Positions 51,457 to 59,336 of a stretch of 64,000 bases of DNA are shown here, in pieces (the first letter of the stretch is position 1; every line of letters starts with the position of its first letter). The translations under genes and the position numbers were made by a program. The DNA lies in contig NZ_JAFKCU010000001.1 in the NCBI RefSeq assembly GCF_017254845.1, positions 1,447,048 to 1,511,047 of the forward strand, read 5' to 3'. This DNA is from Algoriphagus pacificus. Its GTDB lineage: Bacteria; Bacteroidota; Bacteroidia; Cytophagales; Cyclobacteriaceae. The notes beneath the pieces were generated by a model. That model searched no databases. It was not told the DNA's origin and saw only the letters and a list, made by a program, of their open reading frames with translations.

Positions 51457-52742
51457 GATTTTGCGGATATAGTTTTTTCGTAGACGGAGACAAGTTTAGC
51501 GGCAACATGCTCCCATTTCAGTTTCTTTAATTCTTCACTTCCCAGCTCTTTGAACATTCGGGAAATTCCATTGTAATGGAGCAAAGCAAAAATGGCATCA
51601 GCCATGGCATCAATATCCCAAAAATCGATTTTGATTGCGTTGGTCAGGACTTCCGCTACGCCTGATTGCTTGGATATAATTACAGGCGTGTTATGTCTTA
51701 CGGCTTCCAAAGGTGAAATTCCAAACGGTTCAGAGACTGACGGCATCACATACACATCCGAAATAGCATACATGTGGTCCACATCTTTTCCTTTGAGGAA
51801 TCCTGTGAAATTAAACTTGGTAGCGATTCTCAATTCAGCCACTCGGTCAATCATCCGGTTGAGCAAATCTCCCGATCCAGCCATTACAAAGCGGACATTT
51901 GGATCTCTATCAATAACTTTTTTAGCAGCTTCTACGAAGTATTCAGGACCTTTCTGAAAAGTGATTCTCCCTAAAAAGGTCACGATTTTTTCAGGTACTT
52001 TCTTCTGAAAAGTTGATTTGATAATGCTCGCGTCCAATACAGCGTTATGCACGACAGTTACTTTACTTGCAGGTATTCCGTATTTTCTTACAATCGTGTT
52101 TTTGGTGAGCTGACTTACCGCGATCACGTGATCTGCAGCATGCATTCCAGCTCGCTCGATATCGTAGACTACTTGATTTACTGTTTCTCCAGAACGGTCA
52201 AATTCTGTCGCATGGACATGGGCAACCAATGGTTTACCACTGATTTCTTTGGCTGCTATCCCTGCAGGAAAAGAAAGCCAGTCGTGTGCATGGATGATTT
52301 CAAAGTCACTTCGGTCCCGGGCAATTTGTGCTCCGGTCAAAGCATACCTGGAAACTTCTTCCATTAAGTTTTTTCCATATTTTCCGCTGAATTCATACTT
52401 CGTGGTGAAGATGCTTTCATCTACATCAGTTCTGTCATGAATGGCGTAATCCGTGAATTTCTTGTATTCATCAGGACCTAAATAAGGTACCAAAAAACTG
52501 CTGACTTCCAGATAAGTCAGGTTTTTCCAGATGGATTTGAATTTTTTCTCTCTGTAATCGATGGATATATCACTGGCATTGACAAAGTCGGCCATAGGTT
52601 CTTCATCTCCCCATAATTTAGGGACAACAAAAATGATGTCTTGTTTGTGATGGGTCAATCCCTTGACTAAGCCATAACAAGCTGTACCTAACCCTCCTGA
52701 AATATGTGGCGGAAACTCCCACCCAAACATTAATACTTTCAT
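51453..52742 (-). CDS. GT4-family glycosyltransferase, glycogen-synthase-like
   Basis: A 429-residue GT-B transferase. The glycine-rich acceptor-domain loop is WEFPPHISGGLGTACYGLVK (about residues 9-28). There is a long N-terminal domain with IIHAHDWLSFPAGIAAKEIS and VAHVHATEFDRSGETVNQVV. The donor-binding domain has VTFLGRITFQKGPEYFVEAA and the E-x7-E signature in VSEPFGISPLEAVRHNTPVI. It is probably the alpha-glucan (glycogen) synthase of this cluster and uses ADP- or UDP-glucose. The stop codon overlaps the GH57 start by 4 bp, and the debranching gene ends 11 bp upstream. Confidence 0.87.
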   Translation of the reverse strand: MKVLMFGWEFPPHISGGLGTACYGLVKGLTHHKQDIIFVVPKLWGDEEPMADFVNASDISIDYREKKFKSIWKNLTYLEVSSFLVPYLGPDEYKKFTDYAIHDRTDVDESIFTTKYEFSGKYGKNLMEEVSRYALTGAQIARDRSDFEIIHAHDWLSFPAGIAAKEISGKPLVAHVHATEFDRSGETVNQVVYDIERAGMHAADHVIAVSQLTKNTIVRKYGIPASKVTVVHNAVLDASIIKSTFQKKVPEKIVTFLGRITFQKGPEYFVEAAKKVIDRDPNVRFVMAGSGDLLNRMIDRVAELRIATKFNFTGFLKGKDVDHMYAISDVYVMPSVSEPFGISPLEAVRHNTPVIISKQSGVAEVLTNAIKIDFWDIDAMADAIFALLHYNGISRMFKELGSEELKKLKWEHVAAKLVSVYEKTISAKS

Positions 52743-52753
52743 AAAAAAGTCAT

Positions 52754-54670
52754 TTATATCCTTTTGACCAAATCCATCATCCTTAATAACTCTGCCACGC
52801 TCCAGGCCTGTGAAATCGCACCTTTTGGCCTGTGAGGAGGATCTCCATCGTACAGTTCAGCGACAGTTCCCACTCCATATTGTGTCATCACCCCATCAAA
52901 TCCTTTGATGATCTTTTTGATGAAATTTAGGGATGATTTTCCATGAAGTTTAATATATCCTTCTACAAAATGACCAAGTGGCCAGGTCCAAACAGTTCCA
53001 TTATGATAGGCTTGGTCACGGCTGATTTGATCACCAAAATAGTATCCCTTATATGCAAAGTCATCCGGAGAAAGTGATCTTAAACCTCTTGTTGTTAAAA
53101 GTTTGGATTTGACAATCTCTAAAATCTGGTCGTTCTGGTTTTCGCTAAGCATGGTATACGGTAAAGATGTGGCAAAAACCATATTTGGCCGTACTGCCCA
53201 ATCTTTTTCTTCACCATTTACCACATCAGCAAGGTAACCATATTCATCGGACCAAAATTCTTTTTCAAAGGACTCACGAGTTTTTGCTGCCATGGTCAAA
53301 ATTTCCTCGTCTCCTGTGAGTTCATGGTAGAAGCAAAGCGCGTTGAACCAAAGTGCCTGGATTTCTACTGGGCAACCTGTTCTAGGAGTAACTGGGCCCT
53401 CTGGAATCACAGCATCCATCCAAGTGAGTGCTTTTCCTTCTTCCCCTCCGTAGACTAAGCCATTTTCTTGGACTTTGATATTGAAATCAGTTCCATTGAC
53501 ATAGCCATCAATGATTCCCTTCATCTTAGAAAGGAATTTGTCTTTTATTGTTTTACTGTCATTGGTATAAAAAACATACTGCTGCAAAGACCAGAAATAC
53601 CACAAAGGAGCATCGATCGAATTCATGTTTGTGATGACTCCGCTTCCGACATTTGGAAAAAGTGGTCCATGAAGATCTTTGGACATGGTTTCCATGATGT
53701 CCAAAAATGTCTCATGGTCTCCTGTGGCTAATGTCAAGCCTGGAGCTGCAACAAATGTGTCTCTTCCCCACCAGCCAAACCAAGGGTATCCAGCTATGAC
53801 TCTGGTGTCGCCATCTCTTTTTCGGATAAACTGGCCAGCTGAATTTTTAAGACAATTCTCAAAGTTATTTCTTGGGATTCTTCTTGCGATTTCTTTTTTG
53901 AAAGCCGATTCTCTTGTTTTCGGATCTGCCTCAGTCAATCCCGCAGAGAAAATCACGGATTCTCCTTTAGTAATATCAAATTCAAAATAACCCGGAACAT
54001 ATAAATCTTCCTGGTAGTCGTAGCCTCTTTCTCTTTCCTGAATATACTCTACGTTGTAATACCAATCCGGTGCGGGTACAAACTCTCCTTTTTTGGAAAG
54101 TTGAAGATGCAATGGGTCGTAATTTTCATAGAGCTGAAACTTTACTCCATTTGGGACCTTGTTGAATTTCTTATTGATAAAGGTATTTGCCTTCATCAAG
54201 TTATGATAAGGACGAAAAGCTAAGAAAGGTGAAATCCGAATTTTGGTAGGTGAATGTGCTTCAAGAAGTGTGTATCGGATCATAACCCTGTCCCTATTGG
54301 TGTCCAAGATCAATTCTTTCTGCAATAAAACACCTCCAACTCGGTAGGTTAGCTTTGGAATAGGTTCTGAATCAAAATCCTCCAAGTATTTATGGCCTCT
54401 GGGAGAGTAATTCCCTGGGAATTTACTGATGCCCAAATTGAAGCTTGCGCCGTGTTGAATCACTGTTTCATGCACAGTGGAAAGCATAACATGGCTTTGG
54501 GAATCTATTTGAGGCTGAGGAACTACGAGTAAGCCATGGTATTTTCGGGTATTACACCCGATGATGGTCGTACTCGTGTAGGTTCCCGAACGATTTGTTC
54601 GGATAATTTCACGATCCAGTGAATAATTTAAATTTATCAGCTGGGTTTTATCAAAATGGATGTAACTCAT
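52754..54670 (-). CDS. Glycogen debranching enzyme (amylo-alpha-1,6-glucosidase)
   Basis: A 638-residue cytoplasmic enzyme with a bacterial-type debranching N-terminal domain (about 1-260: YTSTTIIGCNTRKYHGLLVV, YTLLEAHSPTKIRISPFLAF). A GH133 (alpha/alpha)6 barrel follows (about 290-638). The conserved active-site blocks are IAGYPWFGWWGRDTFVAAPG, NSIDAPLWYFWSLQQYVFY, EGKALTWMDAVIPEGPVTPR and YHNGTVWTWPLGHFVEGYIK. It removes alpha-1,6 branches from glycogen. It is the first gene of the three-gene glycogen operon (debranching, synthase-like, GH57). A minus-strand terminator of the preceding small gene lies 70 bp upstream. Confidence 0.9.
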   Translation of the reverse strand: MSYIHFDKTQLINLNYSLDREIIRTNRSGTYTSTTIIGCNTRKYHGLLVVPQPQIDSQSHVMLSTVHETVIQHGASFNLGISKFPGNYSPRGHKYLEDFDSEPIPKLTYRVGGVLLQKELILDTNRDRVMIRYTLLEAHSPTKIRISPFLAFRPYHNLMKANTFINKKFNKVPNGVKFQLYENYDPLHLQLSKKGEFVPAPDWYYNVEYIQERERGYDYQEDLYVPGYFEFDITKGESVIFSAGLTEADPKTRESAFKKEIARRIPRNNFENCLKNSAGQFIRKRDGDTRVIAGYPWFGWWGRDTFVAAPGLTLATGDHETFLDIMETMSKDLHGPLFPNVGSGVITNMNSIDAPLWYFWSLQQYVFYTNDSKTIKDKFLSKMKGIIDGYVNGTDFNIKVQENGLVYGGEEGKALTWMDAVIPEGPVTPRTGCPVEIQALWFNALCFYHELTGDEEILTMAAKTRESFEKEFWSDEYGYLADVVNGEEKDWAVRPNMVFATSLPYTMLSENQNDQILEIVKSKLLTTRGLRSLSPDDFAYKGYYFGDQISRDQAYHNGTVWTWPLGHFVEGYIKLHGKSSLNFIKKIIKGFDGVMTQYGVGTVAELYDGDPPHRPKGAISQAWSVAELLRMMDLVKRI

Positions 54671-54739
54671 ATCTAAATCTTTGAAGGGATTTAAAAATAG
54701 AGTTTTGCTTCCATAAGAAAAATATTAAAGAAAAAAATT

Positions 54740-54761
54740 AAGGTTATGTTTCCATAACCTT
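54740..54761 (-). terminator. Terminator of the small gene before the glycogen operon
   Basis: Minus strand: AAGGTTATG-GAAA-CATAACCTT then AATTTTTTT. This is a 9-bp stem with a GNRA loop, 19 nt after the stop of the 46-codon frame. The plus strand is also flanked by a T-run, so it may work both ways. Confidence 0.8.
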
Positions 54762-54779
54762 TTGTTTTTTTTTAGATAA

Positions 54780-54920
54780 TCAGGAAAGTATCCCTTCTTT
54801 CTGGATTTCTTCGAAATTTCTAAGGGATTCCTCGAATTTCGAAATGTAGTTTTTAGTCATCTTTACGTTGATGCGCTTCACTACCGGGAATTTCGGATAA
54901 GATTGGAACAAAGTAAACAT
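54780..54920 (-). CDS. Candidate small protein (46 residues)
   Basis: A short frame on the minus strand begins at ATG 54920 and ends at TGA 54780. It encodes MFTLFQSYPKFPVVKR-INVKMTKNYISKFEESLRNF-EEIQKEGILS. The base composition is clearly richer in G/C than the flanks, third positions use C/G freely, and the C-terminal half forms an amphipathic charged helix. It sits between the tRNA-His terminator and its own GNRA-loop terminator, so the stretch is an independent transcription unit. A weak promoter (AAGTTTTG, with TTG about 23 nt upstream) precedes it. There is no similarity I recognise. It could alternatively be a small RNA. Confidence 0.4.
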   Translation of the reverse strand: MFTLFQSYPKFPVVKRINVKMTKNYISKFEESLRNFEEIQKEGILS

Positions 54921-54986
54921 TGCAAATTGGTTTAGTTTCAACTCAGATTGACAAAACTTGTGCCAGTCAATATGCTTTTAAACAAC

Positions 54987-55011
54987 AAAACCCCTCATTA
55001 AGAGGGGTTTT
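54987..55011 (-). terminator. Terminator of tRNA-His
   Basis: Minus strand: AAAACCCCTC-TTAAT-GAGGGGTTTT gives a 10-bp stem ending in T/G-rich sequence. It begins 3 nt after the tRNA 3' end. Confidence 0.9.
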
Positions 55012-55013
55012 TG

Positions 55014-55088
55014 GGTGAAAGACCGGGTTCGAACCGGCGACCTCTGGTGCCACAAACCAGCGCTCTAACCAGCTGAGCTACAATCACC
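55014..55088 (-). tRNA. tRNA-His (anticodon GTG)
   Basis: Minus-strand cloverleaf with the His-specific extra G at -1 (55088) opposite C73 (55014). The acceptor is GTGATTG/CTTTCAC, the D-arm GCTC/GAGC, the anticodon stem CTGGT/ACCAG with loop TTGTGGC (anticodon GTG), and the T-stem GCCGG/CCGGT with loop TTCGAAC. CCA is not encoded. The acceptor stem has two U.U oppositions (5:68 and 6:67). A consensus promoter is upstream and a strong terminator downstream. Confidence 0.95.
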
Positions 55089-55125
55089 ATTTAATCATTT
55101 GGGTTCTTCTTTCCCAAACGGTCTG

Positions 55126-55157
55126 CAAAAGTAATTATTAGGCGCATCCAACGCAAG
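55126..55157 (-). promoter_or_regulatory. Promoter of tRNA-His
   Basis: Minus strand: CTTG (55157-55154), 20 nt, TACTTTTG (55133-55126). The -7 box is exact and the -33 box has one mismatch to TTTG. Transcription should start about 30 nt before the tRNA. Confidence 0.75.
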
Positions 55158-55164
55158 GTCAGAC

Positions 55165-56508
55165 TTAATAATTTCTTAAAAAACTCAATCTTTCGCCTTT
55201 TTTCTCTTCATGAAATGTTCCTTCTTCGTACGCTAAATGCCCAGAAACGATCGTATGTGTGACCTTTGACTTGAAAGTATGCCCTTCAAATGGTGACCAA
55301 CCGCATTTTGACAAAATATTCTCTTTTTTAACAGTCCAAGGAGAATCTAAGTCTACCAAAACCAAATCAGCAAAATATCCCTCTTTGATATATCCTCTTT
55401 TTTCGATTTCGAAAAGGATCGCTACGTTATGACACATCTTTTCGACGATTTTTTCCAAGCTGATCTTTCCCTGATGATAGAAATCCAGCATTGCTACCAA
55501 ACTATGTTGGTTTAATGGACCTCCAGAAGGGGCTTTGGTGTAGGACTGGGATTTTTCTTCTAGCGTATGCGGGGCATGGTCCGTCGCGATCACATCAATT
55601 TTGTCAGATAAGACAGCATTGAAAATCTCCTCTCTGTCATGTGACGTTTTGACAGCAGGATTCCATTTGATCAAATTGCCTTTTGTGTCATAGTCCTCTT
55701 CTGAAAACCACATGTGGTGGATGCAGGCTTCGGAAGTGATTCTTTTTTCGGCTAAAGGAATTGAGTTGTCAAATAACTCCAGCTCTTTCGCTGTGCTGAT
55801 ATGTAAGATATGAAGTTTAGTGCCATACTTTTTAGCCATGGCCACTGCTCGGCTAGAGGCATCATAACAAGCTTCTTCAGATCTGATTTTTGGGTGAAAC
55901 TTAACTGGAATATCATCCCCGTAGATTTCTTTGAAGGATTCTAGATTGGCTTTGATAATATCATCGTTTTCACTGTGAATGGCTATTATGGCTTTACATT
56001 CTTTGAAAATACCTTCTAAAGATTCAATATTATCCACCACCATGTTTCCAGTGGAGGATCCTTGGAAAATTTTCAGGCCGCAGACATGGTTGAAATCGAT
56101 TTTAAGGATCTCGTCAAGGTTGTTATTCGTTGCTCCCATAAAAAAGGAGTAATTGGCCAGAGATACTTCAGAGGCTCTTTTATATTTCTCCTCCAGTAAT
56201 TCAACTGTCACGGCTTGAGGGACTGTATTTGGCATTTCCATGTAACTGGTTGTACCTCCGGCTACGCCGGCTTTGGCCTCAGTATAGATTTCAGCTTTGT
56301 GAGTCAAGCCTGGTTCTCTAAAGTGCACCTGATCATCAATCAAACCAGGAAGTAAGTATTTTCCTTTGGCATCAATATGTTTATCAGCATCCTCAGAACT
56401 TAGGTCTGAGCCTATTTTTGCGATTCTTCCATCTTTAACTAATACATCGCCCGGACTTATCCGGCCTTCATTGACTATATTTGCGCCGGTGATTAGTATA
56501 CTTTTCAT
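55165..56508 (-). CDS. pyrC: Dihydroorotase (amidohydrolase family)
   Basis: A 447-residue zinc amidohydrolase that closes carbamoyl-aspartate to dihydroorotate in pyrimidine synthesis. I choose ATG 56508 (MKSILITGANIVNEGRI), which begins on the first strand of the domain; ATGs at 56532, 56526 and 56517 would only add a short tail. Motifs: GLIDDQVHFREPGLTHKAEI, MEMPNTVPQAVTVELLEEKY, LHILHISTAKELELFD and DVIATDHAPHTLEEK (catalytic Asp). The usual H-x-H of the first metal site reads Q-V-H, a variant I associate with Bacteroidetes dihydroorotases. It is divergent from the DEAD-box gene, with fewer than 50 bp between them. Confidence 0.9.
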   Translation of the reverse strand: MKSILITGANIVNEGRISPGDVLVKDGRIAKIGSDLSSEDADKHIDAKGKYLLPGLIDDQVHFREPGLTHKAEIYTEAKAGVAGGTTSYMEMPNTVPQAVTVELLEEKYKRASEVSLANYSFFMGATNNNLDEILKIDFNHVCGLKIFQGSSTGNMVVDNIESLEGIFKECKAIIAIHSENDDIIKANLESFKEIYGDDIPVKFHPKIRSEEACYDASSRAVAMAKKYGTKLHILHISTAKELELFDNSIPLAEKRITSEACIHHMWFSEEDYDTKGNLIKWNPAVKTSHDREEIFNAVLSDKIDVIATDHAPHTLEEKSQSYTKAPSGGPLNQHSLVAMLDFYHQGKISLEKIVEKMCHNVAILFEIEKRGYIKEGYFADLVLVDLDSPWTVKKENILSKCGWSPFEGHTFKSKVTHTIVSGHLAYEEGTFHEEKKGERLSFLRNY

Positions 56509-56556
56509 CGATTCCATCAGATTCATTTTCAAATTATACCCTAAAATTAACGAATC

Positions 56557-57930
56557 ATGAGCAATGAGGCCCTAGGTTTTGAAGCATTTAAGCTAAATAG
56601 ACAATTGCTGGATGCTATTGTAGAGGCTGGCTATGTTCATCCGACACCTATTCAGGAAAAGGCGATTCCACTTGCCCAAGCTGGACATGATGTGCTGGGT
56701 ATTGCTCAGACAGGGACTGGCAAAACTGCCGCTTATGTTTTGCCGATTTTGATGAAAGTGAAATATGCTCAGGGAATGCATCCGAGAGCTTTGATTTTGG
56801 CGCCTACCCGAGAGCTGGTCATGCAGATAGAAGAAGTGGTGAGGCAGCTAGCTACTTACACCGACCTTCGAATTGTGAGTTTGTATGGAGGCCTAGGCCC
56901 TAAAACCCAGATTGAAACCATCAAGGCTGGGGTTGATATCATAATTTCAACTCCTGGAAGGTTCATCGATATTTATCGTAAGAATGAGCTTTATACGAAA
57001 GAGCTCAAAACCATGGTGCTGGATGAGGCGGATAAAATGATGGACATGGGTTTTATGCCTCAGATTCGTTCTATTTTGGAAGTAATTCCAGTAAAGAGAC
57101 AAAATCTACTTTTCTCTGCAACCTTTGGTGGTAGAATCGAAAAGCTTGCGCATGAGTTTCTGGAGTTTCCAGAGAGAGTGGAAGTTACTCCACAGGCTAC
57201 TACTGCAGAAACAATAGGTCAAGTGAAATACTTGGTTCCTAATATTAAGACAAAAATTAATTTACTAGCGAAATTGCTAGAAGAGGAAACAGTAAGCCGG
57301 GCAATTATTTTTACCAGATCCCGAAAAAATGCTGAAGAAGTATTTCATTTTCTAGATAGAAGACATTTTGGAGAGATCCGAGTGATCCATGCCAATAAGG
57401 GTCAAAATACCCGAATCAATTCCATGGAGGATTTTAAAGGGGGAGATGTGCGGATCTTAGTAGCGACGGACGTTGCTTCCAGAGGATTGGATGTAAGTAT
57501 GGTTTCTCATGTGATCAACTTTGACATACCACTTATTTATGAGGATTATGTTCATCGAATCGGAAGAACAGGCCGTGCCGAGCAGGAAGGAAAGGCGATT
57601 AGCTTTGTGAATCCCGCAGAAACCTACCATTTCGAAAAGATTGAGGAAATCATTCGAATGAAGGTGGAGGAGTTGCAGATTCCTTCAGGAGTGGAGATTA
57701 CCAACACTCCATTTGAAGAGAAACAAGCGTATGCCCGAGAATTGGACCGCTTAAAGCAAAGAGATGATCCCGATTACAAAGGGGCATTTCATGAGAAAAA
57801 AGCACCTAAAAAGGCTAATCCATTTACTGAAAAAGCCAAAGAAGAAAAGAAGCGAGGTAATAAGAATTCCAAAGCGAAGACCAATCGAAATCAGTTAAAA
57901 ACGAAGAATCAAAAAAATAAAGGGAAGTGA
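56557..57930 (+). CDS. DEAD-box RNA helicase (RhlE-like)
   Basis: A 457-residue ATP-dependent RNA helicase. Motifs: Q-motif (YVHPTPIQEKAIPLAQ), I AQTGTGKTAAYVLPI, Ia LAPTRELVMQ, Ib STPGRFID, II VLDEADKMMDMGF, III SATFGGRIEKL, IV AIIFTRSRKNAEEVF, V VATDVASRGLDVSMVSHVIN and VI VHRIGRTGRAEQEGKA. The tail from about residue 400 is basic and low in complexity (KKAPKKANPFTEKAKEEKK, then Asn/Lys), typical of RhlE/DbpA relatives for RNA binding. It is probably involved in ribosome assembly or mRNA decay in the cold (inference). A terminator follows at once. Confidence 0.93.
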   Translation: MSNEALGFEAFKLNRQLLDAIVEAGYVHPTPIQEKAIPLAQAGHDVLGIAQTGTGKTAAYVLPILMKVKYAQGMHPRALILAPTRELVMQIEEVVRQLATYTDLRIVSLYGGLGPKTQIETIKAGVDIIISTPGRFIDIYRKNELYTKELKTMVLDEADKMMDMGFMPQIRSILEVIPVKRQNLLFSATFGGRIEKLAHEFLEFPERVEVTPQATTAETIGQVKYLVPNIKTKINLLAKLLEEETVSRAIIFTRSRKNAEEVFHFLDRRHFGEIRVIHANKGQNTRINSMEDFKGGDVRILVATDVASRGLDVSMVSHVINFDIPLIYEDYVHRIGRTGRAEQEGKAISFVNPAETYHFEKIEEIIRMKVEELQIPSGVEITNTPFEEKQAYARELDRLKQRDDPDYKGAFHEKKAPKKANPFTEKAKEEKKRGNKNSKAKTNRNQLKTKNQKNKGK

Positions 57931-57931
57931 G

Positions 57932-57963
57932 AAAAGCTCTGGATTCAATCCAGAGCTTTTTTA
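57932..57963 (+). terminator. Terminator of the DEAD-box gene
   Basis: AAAGCTCTGGA-TTCAA-TCCAGAGCTTTTTT: an 11-bp stem and a T-run, starting 2 nt after the stop codon. Confidence 0.92.
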
Positions 57964-58106
57964 TTGGTTAATTTTTTATAATTCTAAGATGCGAATTTTG
58001 ACTCCAATTTTTTAGAATCTATGTTTAAAAGGCTAGTTGAATGGAAAGGAATTTTATCTTTTTGATCGATTAGACGAAATCTATTTTACAAAATCTGATA
58101 GGATTT

Positions 58107-59297
58107 ATGCAGATGCATTTGTTGGGGGTACTTTTTGCTTTACTTTTTTTAAATGGAGATTTAGATCCTGTTAGGATATTTCTCGTCCCTTTCGATCACC
58201 ATCAAAAAGATTCAAAAAAGATTGAAATTCAGGTAGAGTTTTTAAATTGCTTTGATGAAGAAAAGGAAACAGTTTTTCTTTTAGAGAATTCATTTGATGA
58301 GCTTTTCCTTACCGTTAACAATAATTTGTACGGGCTGGAATCCATGAATTTAATAAGCATTAAAGGAAGGAGGCTCAACGAAACTTTAATGAGTGATATT
58401 GTTTTTTCAGGAGAACCTGATTTTCAATTGGCCTATAGAGTTTTCAATCAAGATCAAGTAGCAAGAGATATTGAGGTGATAAGGAAGAAGCTTCTGGGAG
58501 ATAAGCAGGTCATTTTGTTCGGCTATTCATCTGCAGCAACAGTCTTTCAATATTATCTTTCCTTATTTCCTCGACATGTAAAAAGAGCTGTTTTTCTAAA
58601 TCCATTGGTATTTGATATTCAAAAGAATCTAAGTTTTCCGAAAGTTGATTTGCTCTTTCCAGAGATTAAATTGACCCAAGAACAATTGTTTGATTTCAGT
58701 TATTATGCAAATTATCAAGCAATAAATAACTCTAGAGAAGATGCTATAATGGCATCCAAAATCAATTTATCGCAATTTTTGACTTTTCAGGATTTAGTGA
58801 AAGGGTTGGCAAACTCTAGCTCCCAAGACAAAAATTATCCGTTAATGGTGAAGATGTTTGAACATTCTTTAGCGATGTCTGGGATTCAAAGTGACACACT
58901 TAAGGTAAATCCGGTTTTTAAGCTATTAAAGGAAAAAAGTAAGCCGATTTGGGAAGCCTATACAAAATTTGATTTTGAGGTATATGGGACTAATTATGAT
59001 AAAGTCTTTGAGTTCCCAGGCAAATTAACCCTAATAGGAGGTGTCAATGACCAGATGATTTATCCAAAATCTTACGATGCTCTGGCTGAGTTTTATGCGG
59101 ATTGCACTTTGTTGCTAATCAAAGATGGGCATGCAATTCAAAAAATAATTCAGAGTCAAATGTTGAGCAGCTTACTGGGGGCTTTTTTAGAAGATGATGT
59201 CAGTAAGAAAATTGCTGCCTACAAAAAACTGACTCAGGAAGACTTTCTTTTCTTGAAATATAAAGAGGGTATTTTCAAATTGCCTCCACCGTTTTAA
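58107..59297 (+). CDS. Orphan alpha/beta-hydrolase-like exported protein
   Basis: A 396-residue protein with an N-terminal hydrophobic segment (HLLGVLFALLFLNGDLDP), so it is probably exported or anchored. It is AT-rich. I see a plausible hydrolase triad: Ser141 in the elbow GYSSAA, Asp315 in GGVNDQMIYPKS, and His342 in IKDGHAIQK. Between them lie large insertions (about 165-300) unlike the standard lid of known esterases. I do not recognise a named family. Flanking genes (helicase, peptidase) give no functional clue, and it is monocistronic, with its own terminator. Confidence that it is a real gene is high; the function is open. Confidence 0.7.
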   Translation: MQMHLLGVLFALLFLNGDLDPVRIFLVPFDHHQKDSKKIEIQVEFLNCFDEEKETVFLLENSFDELFLTVNNNLYGLESMNLISIKGRRLNETLMSDIVFSGEPDFQLAYRVFNQDQVARDIEVIRKKLLGDKQVILFGYSSAATVFQYYLSLFPRHVKRAVFLNPLVFDIQKNLSFPKVDLLFPEIKLTQEQLFDFSYYANYQAINNSREDAIMASKINLSQFLTFQDLVKGLANSSSQDKNYPLMVKMFEHSLAMSGIQSDTLKVNPVFKLLKEKSKPIWEAYTKFDFEVYGTNYDKVFEFPGKLTLIGGVNDQMIYPKSYDALAEFYADCTLLLIKDGHAIQKIIQSQMLSSLLGAFLEDDVSKKIAAYKKLTQEDFLFLKYKEGIFKLPPPF

Positions 59298-59304
59298 AAA
59301 AAAT

Positions 59305-59330
59305 AAAGCCCTGGAAATTTCCAGGGCTTT
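59305..59330. terminator. Bidirectional terminator between convergent genes
   Basis: AAAGCCCTGGA-AATT-TCCAGGGCTTT, an 11-bp palindromic stem preceded by a long A-run. It ends the hydrolase gene (plus) and, 7 nt from its stop, the M28 peptidase gene (minus). Confidence 0.9.
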
Positions 59331-59336
59331 GTGATT

